A stretch of 64,000 nucleotides of DNA from DASTFY01 sp963829955 (lineage in GTDB: Bacteria; Actinomycetota; Acidimicrobiia; Acidimicrobiales; Ilumatobacteraceae): the NCBI GenBank assembly GCA_963829955.1, contig CAWHKS010000015.1, positions 186,001 through 250,000 of the forward strand, in the 5' to 3' direction. A program made the translations under genes and the position numbers. This document shows, piece by piece, positions 1 to 8,286 of the stretch. The notes under the pieces were generated by a model. The model saw only the letters and a list, made by a program, of their open reading frames with translations. It did not search any database and was not told where the DNA came from. How positions within the stretch are numbered: the stretch's first letter is position 1; every line of letters begins with the position of its first letter.

Positions 1-756
1 GAACCAGCCCGCGAAGTCGAGGGTGGTCACGGCCGAGGGAAAGCGGGTCGCCTGCTGCGTCACCGCCGCCTCGACCACCTGCTGGCTCCCGTCGACGAAG
101 CTGCGGTCGACCTCCGCGTCGCCACCACCGGTGTCGTAGCTCGAGGTGGGCGGCCGCAGCCACACGACGCGACCGGCGCCGGCGGCGACGAGCTGCTGGA
201 AGAACTCGGCGTAGTCGGCGTCGAGGCGCTGGCGGAACTCGCCGTCCGTCGGTCGGAGCCAGGTGCGGCCGCCGTCCCAGCTCCTCGGCCAGGTGTCGGC
301 GAGGGTGATTGACACTGCTACCACGTCTGGGCGCAACTCGGCCACCATCGCCGGGACCTGCTTCCACATCAGCTCACCGCAGGTCATCTGGAGCGCGGCG
401 GTCAGGGTGGTGTCCTCGTACTCACCGCCGCGGACGATGCCGCACGCTCCGCTGGCGCCCACCGACACCTGGACGAGATCGGGATGACCGTACGCCCACT
501 CGACCAGGCCCGACCCGAGCGCGCTCCCGGTCGAATCCCCGACCACCAGGATGCGACGCGGGCGAGCGGCCGGGACGGTGGTCGGCGCCGCGGCCGCGCT
601 CGCCGCCGTCGTGGCCGCCGCCGCCGTGTCCGGAGCGGCGCTGTCGTCGTTCGCGGTCGCGGTCGTGGTGTCGGCCGCTGGCGACGGTTGGATCGCCACC
701 TGGTCGCGCTTGGTGGCATCGATCTGCCCGGCATCCAGGATGACCGACGGGCGCGC
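1..756 (-). pseudogene. SGNH-hydrolase domain, out-of-frame 3' part of the acyltransferase gene (cut by window start)
   Basis: Reading leftward from about position 756 there is an uninterrupted frame to base 1, one frame away from the acyltransferase upstream of it. It starts with an Ala/Thr-rich linker and then reads RRILVVGDSTGSALG at about 560-520. GDS is the block-I nucleophile motif of SGNH hydrolases. OafA/YrhL-type membrane acyltransferases commonly carry a C-terminal periplasmic SGNH domain, so this is the natural continuation of the upstream gene. The block with the catalytic Asp/His lies beyond the window. One base appears to be missing near 751-758. This is either a true frameshift or a sequence error; the long open frame with a clean motif favours a recent event or an error. 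Confidence 0.7.
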
Positions 757-1955
757 GGCACGACGAACATGGCCCCGACGGCGACCGCCAGCGTCGCCCC
801 CGCCGCGCCCCACGCGACCTTGACCGGCGCGACCGATCCGGACCGCAGCGGTTGCTCGAGGAAGTGGAACGACAGCAACGCCACCGCCAGCGTGACCGTG
901 AGCCGCAGGCCGAAGAGCGGCCAACCGGACCAGCCCGTCCGGTCCGGTGACAGCAACAAGAAGATCGGCCAGTGGAACAGGTACAGCCCGTAGCTGATCC
1001 GCCCGACGCCGACGAGCACCCCGACCTCGAGCAGTCTGCGCACCGGCCCGTGCACGTGAGCGGCGGCGATGACGGTGGCGGACAGGAGCGCGAACAGGGG
1101 CAGACCGCCCTGGTACGCCCAACCATCGCCCGACGCGGAAACGACAATGGCGGCTGCGATGGCGACGAGCGCTCCGGGCCCTACCCATCGCAGCCAGCCG
1201 GGCGGGGTCCGGCCGAGGCACAGCGCGGCGAGCAGAGCGCCGGCGAAGAGCTCGGCGGCACGGGCCGGGGAGGCGAGATAGGCCACATCGGGACCCCACC
1301 CGCGGGCGATGAGCGGCGCGGCCGCCGAGGCGATCACGAGGAGGGCGGCCAGCACACCGACGATCACGCGTCGGGAGCCCTTTGCCACGGTGCAGAGCAC
1401 CAGGACGGCGGCCGGCCACAGCAGGTAGAACTGCTCCTCCACCGCCAGCGACCAGAAGTGGTCGACCGGCGAGGCGGCATCGGCGGCCTGCCGCTGGAAC
1501 AGGTCGCCGTAGCTGCGCCCCTCGAGCAGTTGCTGCCAGTTAGCGATCTGCAGCGCCGACCACCGCAGTTGGGGACCGAGGTTGCTCGTCCCGAACGGTG
1601 CCCAAAGGATCTGGACGGTTGCAATTGCAAGCAGGCAGCACAGGGCTGCGGGCGCCAACCGCCGGAGCCGGCGCCCGTAGAAGGCCCTCAGGTCGACGAC
1701 GCCGCGGCGATCGTGCTCCACCAAGAGGAGCGACGTGATGAGGAAGCCCGAAAGGGTGAAGAAGACGGAAACCCCCAGGTAACCGCCGGTGGCCCACGAC
1801 ATGCCGCCGTGGAAGGCCAGGACGGCGAGCACCGCCACGCCCCGCAGTCCATCGAGCGCGGGCCGGTAGCCCCAGGCGGCGGCCCGGGGACCGGCCACGT
1901 GGGACGGGGCCTTGAACGGGGCGCGGAGCGGCGCGTGCAGCGTGGCGGGAGGCAT
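402..1955 (-). CDS. acyltransferase family 3 membrane protein (OafA/YrhL type), C-terminus out of frame
   Basis: This is a polytopic membrane acyltransferase. The N-terminus carries the family signature RPALDGLRGVAVLAVLAFHG (about residues 32-51), followed by YLGVSVFFTLSGFLITSLL and an AVEEQFYLLWP segment typical of acyltransferase_3 proteins, then repeated hydrophobic helices to about residue 400. Such enzymes transfer acyl groups from cytoplasmic acyl-CoA to extracytoplasmic glycans or peptidoglycan. After VVPRA near base 757 the reading frame becomes an Arg-rich shadow sequence, while the expected linker and SGNH domain continue in another frame. The intact product would therefore be longer and extend past the window start. 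The ATG at 1955 opens the family signature directly. The gene is divergent from the GH4 gene, with a 154-bp shared upstream region. The substrate is unknown. Confidence 0.85.
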   Translation of the reverse strand: MPPATLHAPLRAPFKAPSHVAGPRAAAWGYRPALDGLRGVAVLAVLAFHGGMSWATGGYLGVSVFFTLSGFLITSLLLVEHDRRGVVDLRAFYGRRLRRLAPAALCCLLAIATVQILWAPFGTSNLGPQLRWSALQIANWQQLLEGRSYGDLFQRQAADAASPVDHFWSLAVEEQFYLLWPAAVLVLCTVAKGSRRVIVGVLAALLVIASAAAPLIARGWGPDVAYLASPARAAELFAGALLAALCLGRTPPGWLRWVGPGALVAIAAAIVVSASGDGWAYQGGLPLFALLSATVIAAAHVHGPVRRLLEVGVLVGVGRISYGLYLFHWPIFLLLSPDRTGWSGWPLFGLRLTVTLAVALLSFHFLEQPLRSGSVAPVKVAWGAAGATLAVAVGAMFVVPRARRSSWMPGRSMPPSATRWRSNRRQRPTPRPRPRTTTAPLRTRRRRPRRRRARPRRRPPSRPLARVASWWSGIRPGARSGRAWSSGRTVIPISSRCRWAPAERAASSAAVSTRTPP

Positions 1956-2109
1956 CGGGGGGAGGTATCGGGGGACTCAGACCGCCCGTTGCCTGAGGGC
2001 GCCTGTTCTAGCAGGGCACGCGCATGCGATCCTGTCGTGTGCGCGAGCTGACAGAGCCCAGGCGTGGCATCGGGTTCTCGCGGGCTGTCCCGACGGATCG
2101 AGGGGCGAC

Positions 2110-3408
2110 ATGAAGGTCGCCGTCGTGGGGGCGGGCAGCACCTACACCCCTGAGCTCGTCGACGGCCTGCTGCGGCGCCGGGAACCGCTGGGCCTCGACG
2201 AGATCGCGCTCGTGGACCCCGACGAGGCGCGACTGGCCGTGATCGGTCCACTCGCTGAACGGATGGTCGAGCGCGCCGGGGGCGGCGTGAAGGTGACCGA
2301 CTGCGGCGAGGTCCTCGTCGCCGGCGTCGAAGGCGCTCGCTTCGTCGTCTCGCAGATCCGCGTCGGCGGCCAAGCTGCGCGCGACGCCGACGAAAGGTTG
2401 GGGCGGGAGTTCGGCCTGATCGGACAGGAGACGGTCGGCATCGGTGGCCTGGCCAACGCGCTGCGCACGATCCCCGTGGCAATGGCCATCGCCCAGACCG
2501 TGGCGGACCACGCTCCCGATGCCACCCTGCTCAACTTCACGAACCCGGCCGGGCTGGTGACCGAGGCGCTCTGCCGCCACGGGCCGGTGCCCACCATCGG
2601 GCTGTGCAATGCGCCGTGGGGGTTCAAGGCTGCCCTGGCCGAAACGTTCGCCTGCCGGGCGGAGGACATCGAATTGGACCACGTCGGGCTGAACCACCTC
2701 GGGTGGGTGCGCGGGGTCACGGTGGCCGGGGAGGACCGCACCAGTGAAGCTGTCGCCGCCTGGGAGCGCCGCGCCAGCCGGGCCACGGCGGACGGACGGG
2801 CGCCGTACTGGACCCCGGACGCGATCCGGCTGCTCGCCGCGATCCCGAACGACTACCTGCTCTACTACTACGAGACCTCAGCGATGCTGGCCGCCCAGGC
2901 GCAGCGCCCGACGCGGGCGTCGGAGGTGATGGCCATCGAGGACGCGCTGATGGCCCGCTACGCCGACCCCGACCTGACCGAGAAACCGCCTGAGCTCGAC
3001 CGGCGGGGTGGCGCGCACTACAGCGAGGCAGCGGCCGCGCTGATGGCCGACATCGTCGCCGACGCCGGGACCGTCCATGTCGTCGACGTGCCCAACCGTG
3101 GAGCGATTCCCGGCCTGCCCGACGATGTGGTGGTGGAGGTCTCGGCCCGGGTCGGGGCAGCCGGTGTCGAGCCCATCCCCGTGGCGCCGCTGCGCGCCGA
3201 CGTCGACGCGCTGGTCCGCACGATGAAAGACGTCGAGCTCCTGACCGTGGAGGCCGCGGTGCACGGCGACGAGGTCGCGGCGCAACGGGCTCTGGCCGCC
3301 CACCCGCTGGGGCCGGGGGTGAACGGCGCCGCCGAGCTGTGGCACCGTCTGCGGCAGGTGAACGCCGGGCTCCTGGGCCGGCTCGACCCGCCGGTGTCGT
3401 CGCGTTGA
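2110..3408 (+). CDS. family 4 glycoside hydrolase (6-phospho-beta-glucosidase-like)
   Basis: This 432-residue protein belongs to the NAD- and metal-dependent GH4 family. Visible features are the N-terminal Rossmann motif MKVAVVGAGSTYTPELVDGL, the NFTNPAG motif (residues 142-148), the metal-ligand Cys in GLCN (164-167) and the His in LNHLGW (194-199). Length is normal for the family, whose members cleave phosphorylated or, less often, unphosphorylated glycosides by a redox-elimination mechanism. I chose the ATG at 2110 because the Rossmann motif begins there and GAGGGGC precedes it; the open frame upstream has no conserved content. The stop overlaps the TTG start of the kinase-like gene (TTGA), so the two are probably translationally coupled. 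A glycoside or amino-sugar salvage role is inferred. Confidence 0.92.
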   Translation: MKVAVVGAGSTYTPELVDGLLRRREPLGLDEIALVDPDEARLAVIGPLAERMVERAGGGVKVTDCGEVLVAGVEGARFVVSQIRVGGQAARDADERLGREFGLIGQETVGIGGLANALRTIPVAMAIAQTVADHAPDATLLNFTNPAGLVTEALCRHGPVPTIGLCNAPWGFKAALAETFACRAEDIELDHVGLNHLGWVRGVTVAGEDRTSEAVAAWERRASRATADGRAPYWTPDAIRLLAAIPNDYLLYYYETSAMLAAQAQRPTRASEVMAIEDALMARYADPDLTEKPPELDRRGGAHYSEAAAALMADIVADAGTVHVVDVPNRGAIPGLPDDVVVEVSARVGAAGVEPIPVAPLRADVDALVRTMKDVELLTVEAAVHGDEVAAQRALAAHPLGPGVNGAAELWHRLRQVNAGLLGRLDPPVSSR

Positions 3409-4427
3409 GCGTCGTGCTCGGTGTCGATGGCGGCGGCACGAAAACCGATGCCTGTGTGGCCACGCCGAACGGACTTGTGCTGGCATTCGTGTCCGGCCCG
3501 GGCGCGAACTGGGAGAGCGTGGGCCTCGACGCCATGCGCTCCGTCGTTTCCGCGACGGTCTCCGAGAGCCTGCAGATGGCCGAGGTCCGGCCGGCGGATG
3601 TCCGCGCCTGGGCCTGCTCCACGGCCGGCGTCGACTGGCCGAGCGACGTCGACCGCGTCGGCGTGGCCCTTCTCGGGGTGCTCCCAGTCGAGCCGATCGT
3701 CACCAACGATGCCTTCGCCGCGCTACGGGCCGGGACTGCGGATGGCATCGGCCTGGTCTCGGTCGCCGGAACCGGCGGCGTCACGGCCGGGAGGGACCGT
3801 CACGGCCGGACCGCGCGCACGATGGGGTCGACCCTCGGCGAGGGCGCTGGTGCGACAGGTATCACCCGCCGGTCACTCGACGCGCTGGCCCGCTTCCACC
3901 ACGGTCAGGCCGAAGGCGGGGAAGCGCTTGCCGGCGCCTTGTGCGACGTGCTCGGCTGCGCGGACCTACCCGAGCTGTTCGAGCGGATCTCGCGGGAGCA
4001 GCTCCAGGTCGGCGCAGCGCACGCCCCGGTCATCCTGGATCTGGCTGATGCCGGCGATCCTCTCGCCCGCGCCGTCGTCGCCGACACCGCGCGGCAGCAC
4101 GGCGCTGACGTCATCGGGATCGCCCGCCAGCTCGAGCTGCGCGACGCGCCGGTCACCGTGGTCGCCGCGGGCGGCGTGCACACCAGGGCCGGCACGTCGT
4201 TCTCACGTCCGTTCGCTGACGCAGTCACGAACTCGCTCCCCCACGCGACGATCCAGGTGCTCACCGCGCCGCCGGTGGCGGGCGCAGCGCTGCTCGCCCT
4301 CGACTCGATCGACACGCTGCCGCCGGTAGGGCCCGGAACGGTGGCGATGCTCCTCGATGGCGCGTCGGCGGCGAGGCAGGCAACCCTCAACAGCGCCGCA
4401 CGGGCTCGAGCGGCCGGGACGGGTTGA
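3405..4427 (+). CDS. BadF/BadG-type sugar kinase (N-acetylglucosamine kinase-like)
   Basis: The product is about 340 residues with an actin-like ATPase fold. The phosphate-1 motif LGVDGGGTKTDACV is at the N-terminus, and VSVAGTGGVTAGRDR followed by TLGEGAGATGI forms the middle nucleotide-binding region. This pattern is typical of BadF/BadG/BcrA/BcrD-family proteins, which include eukaryotic-type N-acetylglucosamine kinase. The TTG start at 3405 overlaps the stop of the GH4 gene as TTGA; a GTG at 3414 is the alternative. Sitting directly downstream of a glycosidase suggests it phosphorylates the released sugar. The exact sugar cannot be read from the sequence. It is convergent with the polymerase gene, with 39 bp between the ends. 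Confidence 0.85.
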   Translation: MSVVLGVDGGGTKTDACVATPNGLVLAFVSGPGANWESVGLDAMRSVVSATVSESLQMAEVRPADVRAWACSTAGVDWPSDVDRVGVALLGVLPVEPIVTNDAFAALRAGTADGIGLVSVAGTGGVTAGRDRHGRTARTMGSTLGEGAGATGITRRSLDALARFHHGQAEGGEALAGALCDVLGCADLPELFERISREQLQVGAAHAPVILDLADAGDPLARAVVADTARQHGADVIGIARQLELRDAPVTVVAAGGVHTRAGTSFSRPFADAVTNSLPHATIQVLTAPPVAGAALLALDSIDTLPPVGPGTVAMLLDGASAARQATLNSAARARAAGTG

Positions 4428-4466
4428 GCCCCAGCACGGCTTCGGCCCGCCTGGCGAGCGGCTGCC

Positions 4467-5483
4467 CTACTCCTCCGTGCGGCGGGCCCGACTGGGGGCC
4501 ACCCGGGGCGGCTCGTCCGGCATCTTCGGGTAGACGGGCGGCCAGGGTGCGTCGAGAAGGCCAGCGGCCCGATCCCGGTCGGACAGCTCGAGCAGCGGCT
4601 CGAGCGACTGCGGCTGGTCGTACATCTCAATCCACGGATCGCCAGCGCTCGCCAGGCGTTCGGGCACGGTCACGATCGTGAGATCGTCGGGATGGATAGC
4701 GTCGAGCTCGTCCCAACGGAAGGGTGCCGACACGTTCGCCGCCGGCCGCGCGCGCACGCTCCACGCGCCGAACACGGTCTTGTGGGGTGCGTTCTGGTTG
4801 AAGTCGATGAAAACCCGCTCGCCCCGCTCCTCCTTCCACCAGGCGGCGGTGACAAGGTCCGGGTGTCTGCGCTCCAACTCGCGCGCCAGCGCGACAGCGC
4901 CCGCGCGTACGGCGTACGAATCCCAATGTCGTTGCAGACGCACGTACACGTGCACGCCTCGGTTGCCCGTGGTCTTCGGGAACGAGATCACACCGAGCTC
5001 ATCCAGGAGCAGGCGCGTGCGATGGGCGGCCTCCCGGATCATCTCGAACGTCACCCCCGGCGAGGGGTCGAGATCGATGCGGAGCTCGTCGGCGTGCCCC
5101 ATGTCGTCCCAGTGCGTCGGCCAGACGTGGAAGCCCAGGCATCCGAGGTTGACGGCCCACGCCACGTGCGCCATGTCGGCGAGCACGAGGGCGTTCGACG
5201 TGGTGCCGTTCGGCGTGGTGACCATCGTCGTCTGCAGCCACGATGGAGCGCCGGACGGCACCCGTTTCTGGAAGAACGACTTGCCGGAGGCGCCATCGGG
5301 GAAGCGCTGCATGAGCGCTGGGCGTCCCTCGGCCACCGCCAGGAAGGGCTCGCCCACGGCCAGGTAGTAATGGACCAGATCGAGTTTGGTGTCGCCCCGT
5401 GCGTCGAAGAACACCTTCTGCGGACTGGTGATGCGCACCTCGCGCCCGCCGGCGTCGACGGTGATCTCCTCGGACCGGGCCAT
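4467..5483 (-). CDS. LigD-type DNA polymerase/primase domain protein, stand-alone
   Basis: This 338-residue protein matches the archaeo-eukaryotic-primase-type polymerase domain of LigD, used in bacterial non-homologous end joining. Recognisable segments are the N-terminal VDAGGREVRITSPQKVFF, LMQRFPDGASGKSFFQKRVP, LGCLGFHVWPTHWDDMGHAD, the acidic metal-binding ELRIDLDPSPG, KTTGNRGVHVYVRL, and FIDFNQNAPHKTVFGAWSVR. There is no ligase or nuclease domain, and no Ku or ligase gene lies in this window, so it is a split-type PolDom. It starts 9 bp after the DUF5995 gene on the same strand, so they may be co-transcribed. An end-joining role is inherited from the family, not shown by the neighbours. 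Confidence 0.92.
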   Translation of the reverse strand: MARSEEITVDAGGREVRITSPQKVFFDARGDTKLDLVHYYLAVGEPFLAVAEGRPALMQRFPDGASGKSFFQKRVPSGAPSWLQTTMVTTPNGTTSNALVLADMAHVAWAVNLGCLGFHVWPTHWDDMGHADELRIDLDPSPGVTFEMIREAAHRTRLLLDELGVISFPKTTGNRGVHVYVRLQRHWDSYAVRAGAVALARELERRHPDLVTAAWWKEERGERVFIDFNQNAPHKTVFGAWSVRARPAANVSAPFRWDELDAIHPDDLTIVTVPERLASAGDPWIEMYDQPQSLEPLLELSDRDRAAGLLDAPWPPVYPKMPDEPPRVAPSRARRTEE

Positions 5484-5492
5484 GACCCAACG

Positions 5493-6260
5493 CTACGGCG
5501 AGTGGGCGGGCCCTGCCGTGACGACCTCCAGCGCCCTGGTCGCCCGCCACGGCTCACGCACCCTGACCACCAGCATCCCAGTGCTCAACGCGGCGCCGGG
5601 CCGGAGGATGCGGCCGGCGATCCCGTCGACGGTTCGATCGACCCGATCGATCTCGGCCGCCTGCTGGTCCGCCGGCAGCGCGACAAGCCGCTCGGCCAGC
5701 GACCACGCCTGCTGGCGAGCCCGACGGAGGCTGAAGTTGATGAGCGCCTCGTCACTCCGGGCGCCGATCTTGTCAACCAGTCCGAACCATGGGGACGCCG
5801 CGGACATCGCCCGCTGCGCGGGATCGACCATGGTGCCGAGCACGTCGTTGACAGCGTCGAAGTCGGGACGTAGAGCGGGCAGTGCTTCGGGTCCTCCGGC
5901 CAGCGCTGCGGTCACCACCGCCAGGTCGAGATTGATGTGCGCGTTCATGCCCAGCAGCAGATGCTGGGCGACGATCGGACGCCACCGCTGCGCAGCCTCG
6001 AACGCGGACGTCCAGACGGCCGGTGCCCGCTGTCCGTCCCGCCACGCGTTGTGAGCCACGAAGTAGCGGGCGGCGAACGCGGTCACGAAGCGCTCCATGC
6101 GGAGGGGCTCGGCGAAGGTGCCGTTGGCGCATCCGGCCCGGACCGAGCGAGTGACATCCGCGTACATTGCTGCGAACAGTCCGACCCGATCCTTCTCCTG
6201 CCGGGACCGTTCGATCACCGCTTCGAACTGGCCGAGGCAGGTGTCGAACGTCGTGTGCAT
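5493..6260 (-). CDS. DUF5995 family protein
   Basis: This 255-residue protein is rich in alpha-helix and has no signal peptide. Its pattern (AAMYADVTRSV, MERFVTAFAARYFVAHNAWRD, GMNAHINLDLAVV, DFDAVNDVL) is what I know as DUF5995, an actinobacterial family of unknown function. The conserved HINLDLA and N..HDD-like histidines suggest a metal-binding helical fold, but that is inference. A GTG at 6287 could add nine residues; I prefer the ATG at 6260. It precedes the LigD-type polymerase gene by 9 bp on the same strand. Confidence 0.8.
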   Translation of the reverse strand: MHTTFDTCLGQFEAVIERSRQEKDRVGLFAAMYADVTRSVRAGCANGTFAEPLRMERFVTAFAARYFVAHNAWRDGQRAPAVWTSAFEAAQRWRPIVAQHLLLGMNAHINLDLAVVTAALAGGPEALPALRPDFDAVNDVLGTMVDPAQRAMSAASPWFGLVDKIGARSDEALINFSLRRARQQAWSLAERLVALPADQQAAEIDRVDRTVDGIAGRILRPGAALSTGMLVVRVREPWRATRALEVVTAGPAHSP

Positions 6261-6317
6261 GTCGCTCAGTGTCGCAGCACGAGGCACTCAGGGCCGCGAC
6301 CTGCGAACGTGGCGGGC

Positions 6318-6755
6318 ATGGAGGTGCGCTCGGATCGCCGGTTCCACTTCGACGCCGAGCCGGCGGAGTTCTGGGGTGCCGTCGGCTCGGTCGAGCGCTA
6401 TCGGGAGTGGTGGCCGTGGCTGCGATCGTTCGAGGCGACCGGGCTGGTCGCCGGCGACCGTTGGCGCTGCACGGTCAAGCCGCCGCTTCCCTACACGGTG
6501 CGCTTCACGATCCACCTGGAGGAGGTGGTGCCTGACACCCGAATCGTGGCCGCAATCACCGGTGACATCGAGGGTCAGGCCCACCTGGAGATCGCCCCGG
6601 ACGAGGACGGTTGCGCCGTGCGATTGCAGTCCGGCCTGGCGCCGACGAACACCCTGCTGCGAGTGATGGCTGTCGTGGGACGGCCGCTCGCCCGCTACGG
6701 CCACGACTGGGTCCTCGACGTGGGGGCAGGCCAGTTCGCGAGCCGGGCCCTCTGA
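6318..6755 (+). CDS. SRPBCC (START/Bet v1-like) family protein
   Basis: This 145-residue single-domain protein matches polyketide-cyclase/SRPBCC proteins: MEVRSDRRFHFDAEPAEFW at the N-terminus, GDRWRCTVKPPLPYTVRFTI, and a C-terminal long-helix segment GRPLARYGHDWVLDVGAGQF. The family forms a helix-grip cavity binding hydrophobic ligands; no catalytic residue is evident. ATG at 6318 starts exactly at the conserved first strand; the open frame upstream overlaps the divergent DUF5995 gene and is not coding. It ends 27 bp before tRNA-Gly on the same strand. Confidence 0.8.
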   Translation: MEVRSDRRFHFDAEPAEFWGAVGSVERYREWWPWLRSFEATGLVAGDRWRCTVKPPLPYTVRFTIHLEEVVPDTRIVAAITGDIEGQAHLEIAPDEDGCAVRLQSGLAPTNTLLRVMAVVGRPLARYGHDWVLDVGAGQFASRAL

Positions 6756-6782
6756 CGCCCGGCCGGTAGGCTCGGCCCGACC

Positions 6783-6854
<72 letters not shown>

Positions 6855-7009
6855 CTCGCGAATGTCCTGGTAGATGGGATTGCTGCTCGCCCAGACGGGA
6901 TCCAGCGGAGCATCCGTGACATGTCCGTGCCACGCGAGCCCGGCGATCAGGGCGACTCCTCTGGTGCGATGTGGCGAGTGGCCCACCGCGGTTCGGGTAG
7001 AAGGACCAG

Positions 7010-7455
7010 GTGGATCCCGAAGCCGCGCGTGCACTCGTCGACGCCAATTCGTACCTGACCCTCGCGACCGCGGATGCCGAGGGTGCACCCTGGGCGTCAC
7101 CGGTCTGGTTCGCGCACGAGCAGTACGAGACGTTCCTCTGGATGTCGCAGCCCGGGGCGCGCCACTCGCGCAATATCGCCACGCGACGCGAGATCGCGAT
7201 CGTGATATTCGATTCGACGGTGTCGCCCCGCCAACGAAACGCCGTCTACGTCGAAGCAGCCGCCGCCATCGTGCCCGACGCAGAACTGGAGGACGCAGTA
7301 GCCATCTACGCTGCGCGTTCCGTCGCCGCGGGCTGGAGACGCTGGTACGCGAGGAGGTCAGCGGCGACGCCCACTGGCGTTTGTATCGCGCCCGCGCATC
7401 CGCGATGTACGTACTCGAGGATGAGCACGATCGTCGCGTCGCCGTGATGCTCTGA
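7010..7455 (+). pseudogene. pyridoxamine 5'-phosphate oxidase-like FMN-binding protein, frameshifted
   Basis: The reading begins with GTG at 7010 after AAGGACCA and reads VDANSYLTLATADAEGAPWASPVWF, a typical start for split-barrel FMN/F420-binding proteins. It continues through HSRNIATRREIAIVIFDS. At the GGG run at 7330-7332 the frame is lost. One frame over, GLETLVREEVSGDAHWRLYRARASAMYVLED continues to a stop at 7455, which is the expected family C-terminus. One G is missing relative to an intact gene of about 148 residues. If the indel is a sequencing error this is an ordinary small flavin oxidoreductase. It lies inside the tRNA-bounded islet. Confidence 0.75.
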
Positions 7456-7580
7456 TCCTCTGAGACCAGCGCCGTTCTGAAACTACGGACCCATCAAGGC
7501 AACGACCGGAGCTCGGCCCACGCCGGCCCCAGGCGCTGCGGTAGGCCCTACGACGACGTCGGACTCCAGACTCGACGGGC

Positions 7581-8042
7581 TCAGTACTCGCCCTTGATGA
7601 CGAAGTACGAGCCGCGGATCGTCCCGGCCAGCTTTGACTTCTGTCTCGCGAACTTGAACGAGCCGAGCTCGGCGGGGACCTCCATGCCTTCGGAGAGCTT
7701 GAACCCGACGGCTCGCTTCTTAGGATCGTCGAGCGGGTACAGCACGTTGATCGAGAGCCCGCTCTCGTAGAACACGTAGGTCCACCGGATGGTCTCGACC
7801 TGGAAGGTGGTCGCCTCGAGTGGGGGCGACGCGATGGCGATGTCGCGCTCCTCCTTGAGGATGCGGTGCACCCACTCGACGGCGTTCTTGGCCTTGGAGG
7901 CCGGTTCGACCGTAAAGACGTGGTCGTACTTGTTCTTGAAGTAGCGAGCCTCGTTCGCCCGCAGGCCAGCCAATGCGGCTGCCACCGGCGACGACTCCAG
8001 CCCGACGGTGGAGACGTTGACGAAGTCCACTACGTAGCTCAT
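7581..8042 (-). CDS. hypothetical protein in the tRNA-Gly islet
   Basis: This 153-residue soluble protein starts at ATG 8042 with GGAGAG a few bases upstream. It is rich in Lys, Phe and Tyr (ANEARYFKNKYDHVF, WVHRILKEERDIAIASPP, GTIRGSYFVIKGEY), less GC-driven than the neighbouring proteins. I do not recognise the family. The compositional difference and its position between the tRNA repeats fit acquired DNA. A longer frame to 8183 exists but lacks support. Confidence 0.65.
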   Translation of the reverse strand: MSYVVDFVNVSTVGLESSPVAAALAGLRANEARYFKNKYDHVFTVEPASKAKNAVEWVHRILKEERDIAIASPPLEATTFQVETIRWTYVFYESGLSINVLYPLDDPKKRAVGFKLSEGMEVPAELGSFKFARQKSKLAGTIRGSYFVIKGEY

Positions 8043-8238
8043 ATCGCTCTCCCGGGTGCGTCGCCGGAGGCGCCCGTCGACGGGACGCCAAACTATCGCC
8101 GACCGAGCAGGGCATCTCTGCGGCAGGGGCGTGGGGCGCCCCGTTGCGGGACATTGGACCTCACGATTTGGGCGATCGCACATCTCGATAGCTCGCGATT
8201 CAGGCGTCGCCTCGGCGTCGTCAGCGAAGTGACAGCGG

Positions 8239-8286
8239 CCAGCCTTCTGAGCTGGCTACGCGGGCAAATTCCCGTCACCCGCTCTC
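8239..8286 (+). repeat. degenerate copy of tRNA-Gly 3' half (att-like direct repeat)
   Basis: The sequence from CCAGCCTT through CCCGTCACCCGCTCTC matches 6809-6857 of the intact tRNA at about 43 of 49 aligned positions. The anticodon triplet region is changed (TTCTGAG for TTCCAAG) and the T loop has lost a base, so it cannot be a functional tRNA. No upstream D-arm or 5' acceptor half is present. Its end overlaps the stop codon of the propeller lipoprotein gene. Confidence 0.8.

Noticed and set aside
4467..6260. A complete non-homologous end-joining locus around the LigD-type polymerase
   Set aside because: No Ku, ligase or nuclease gene is present within the window; only the polymerase domain protein can be supported.
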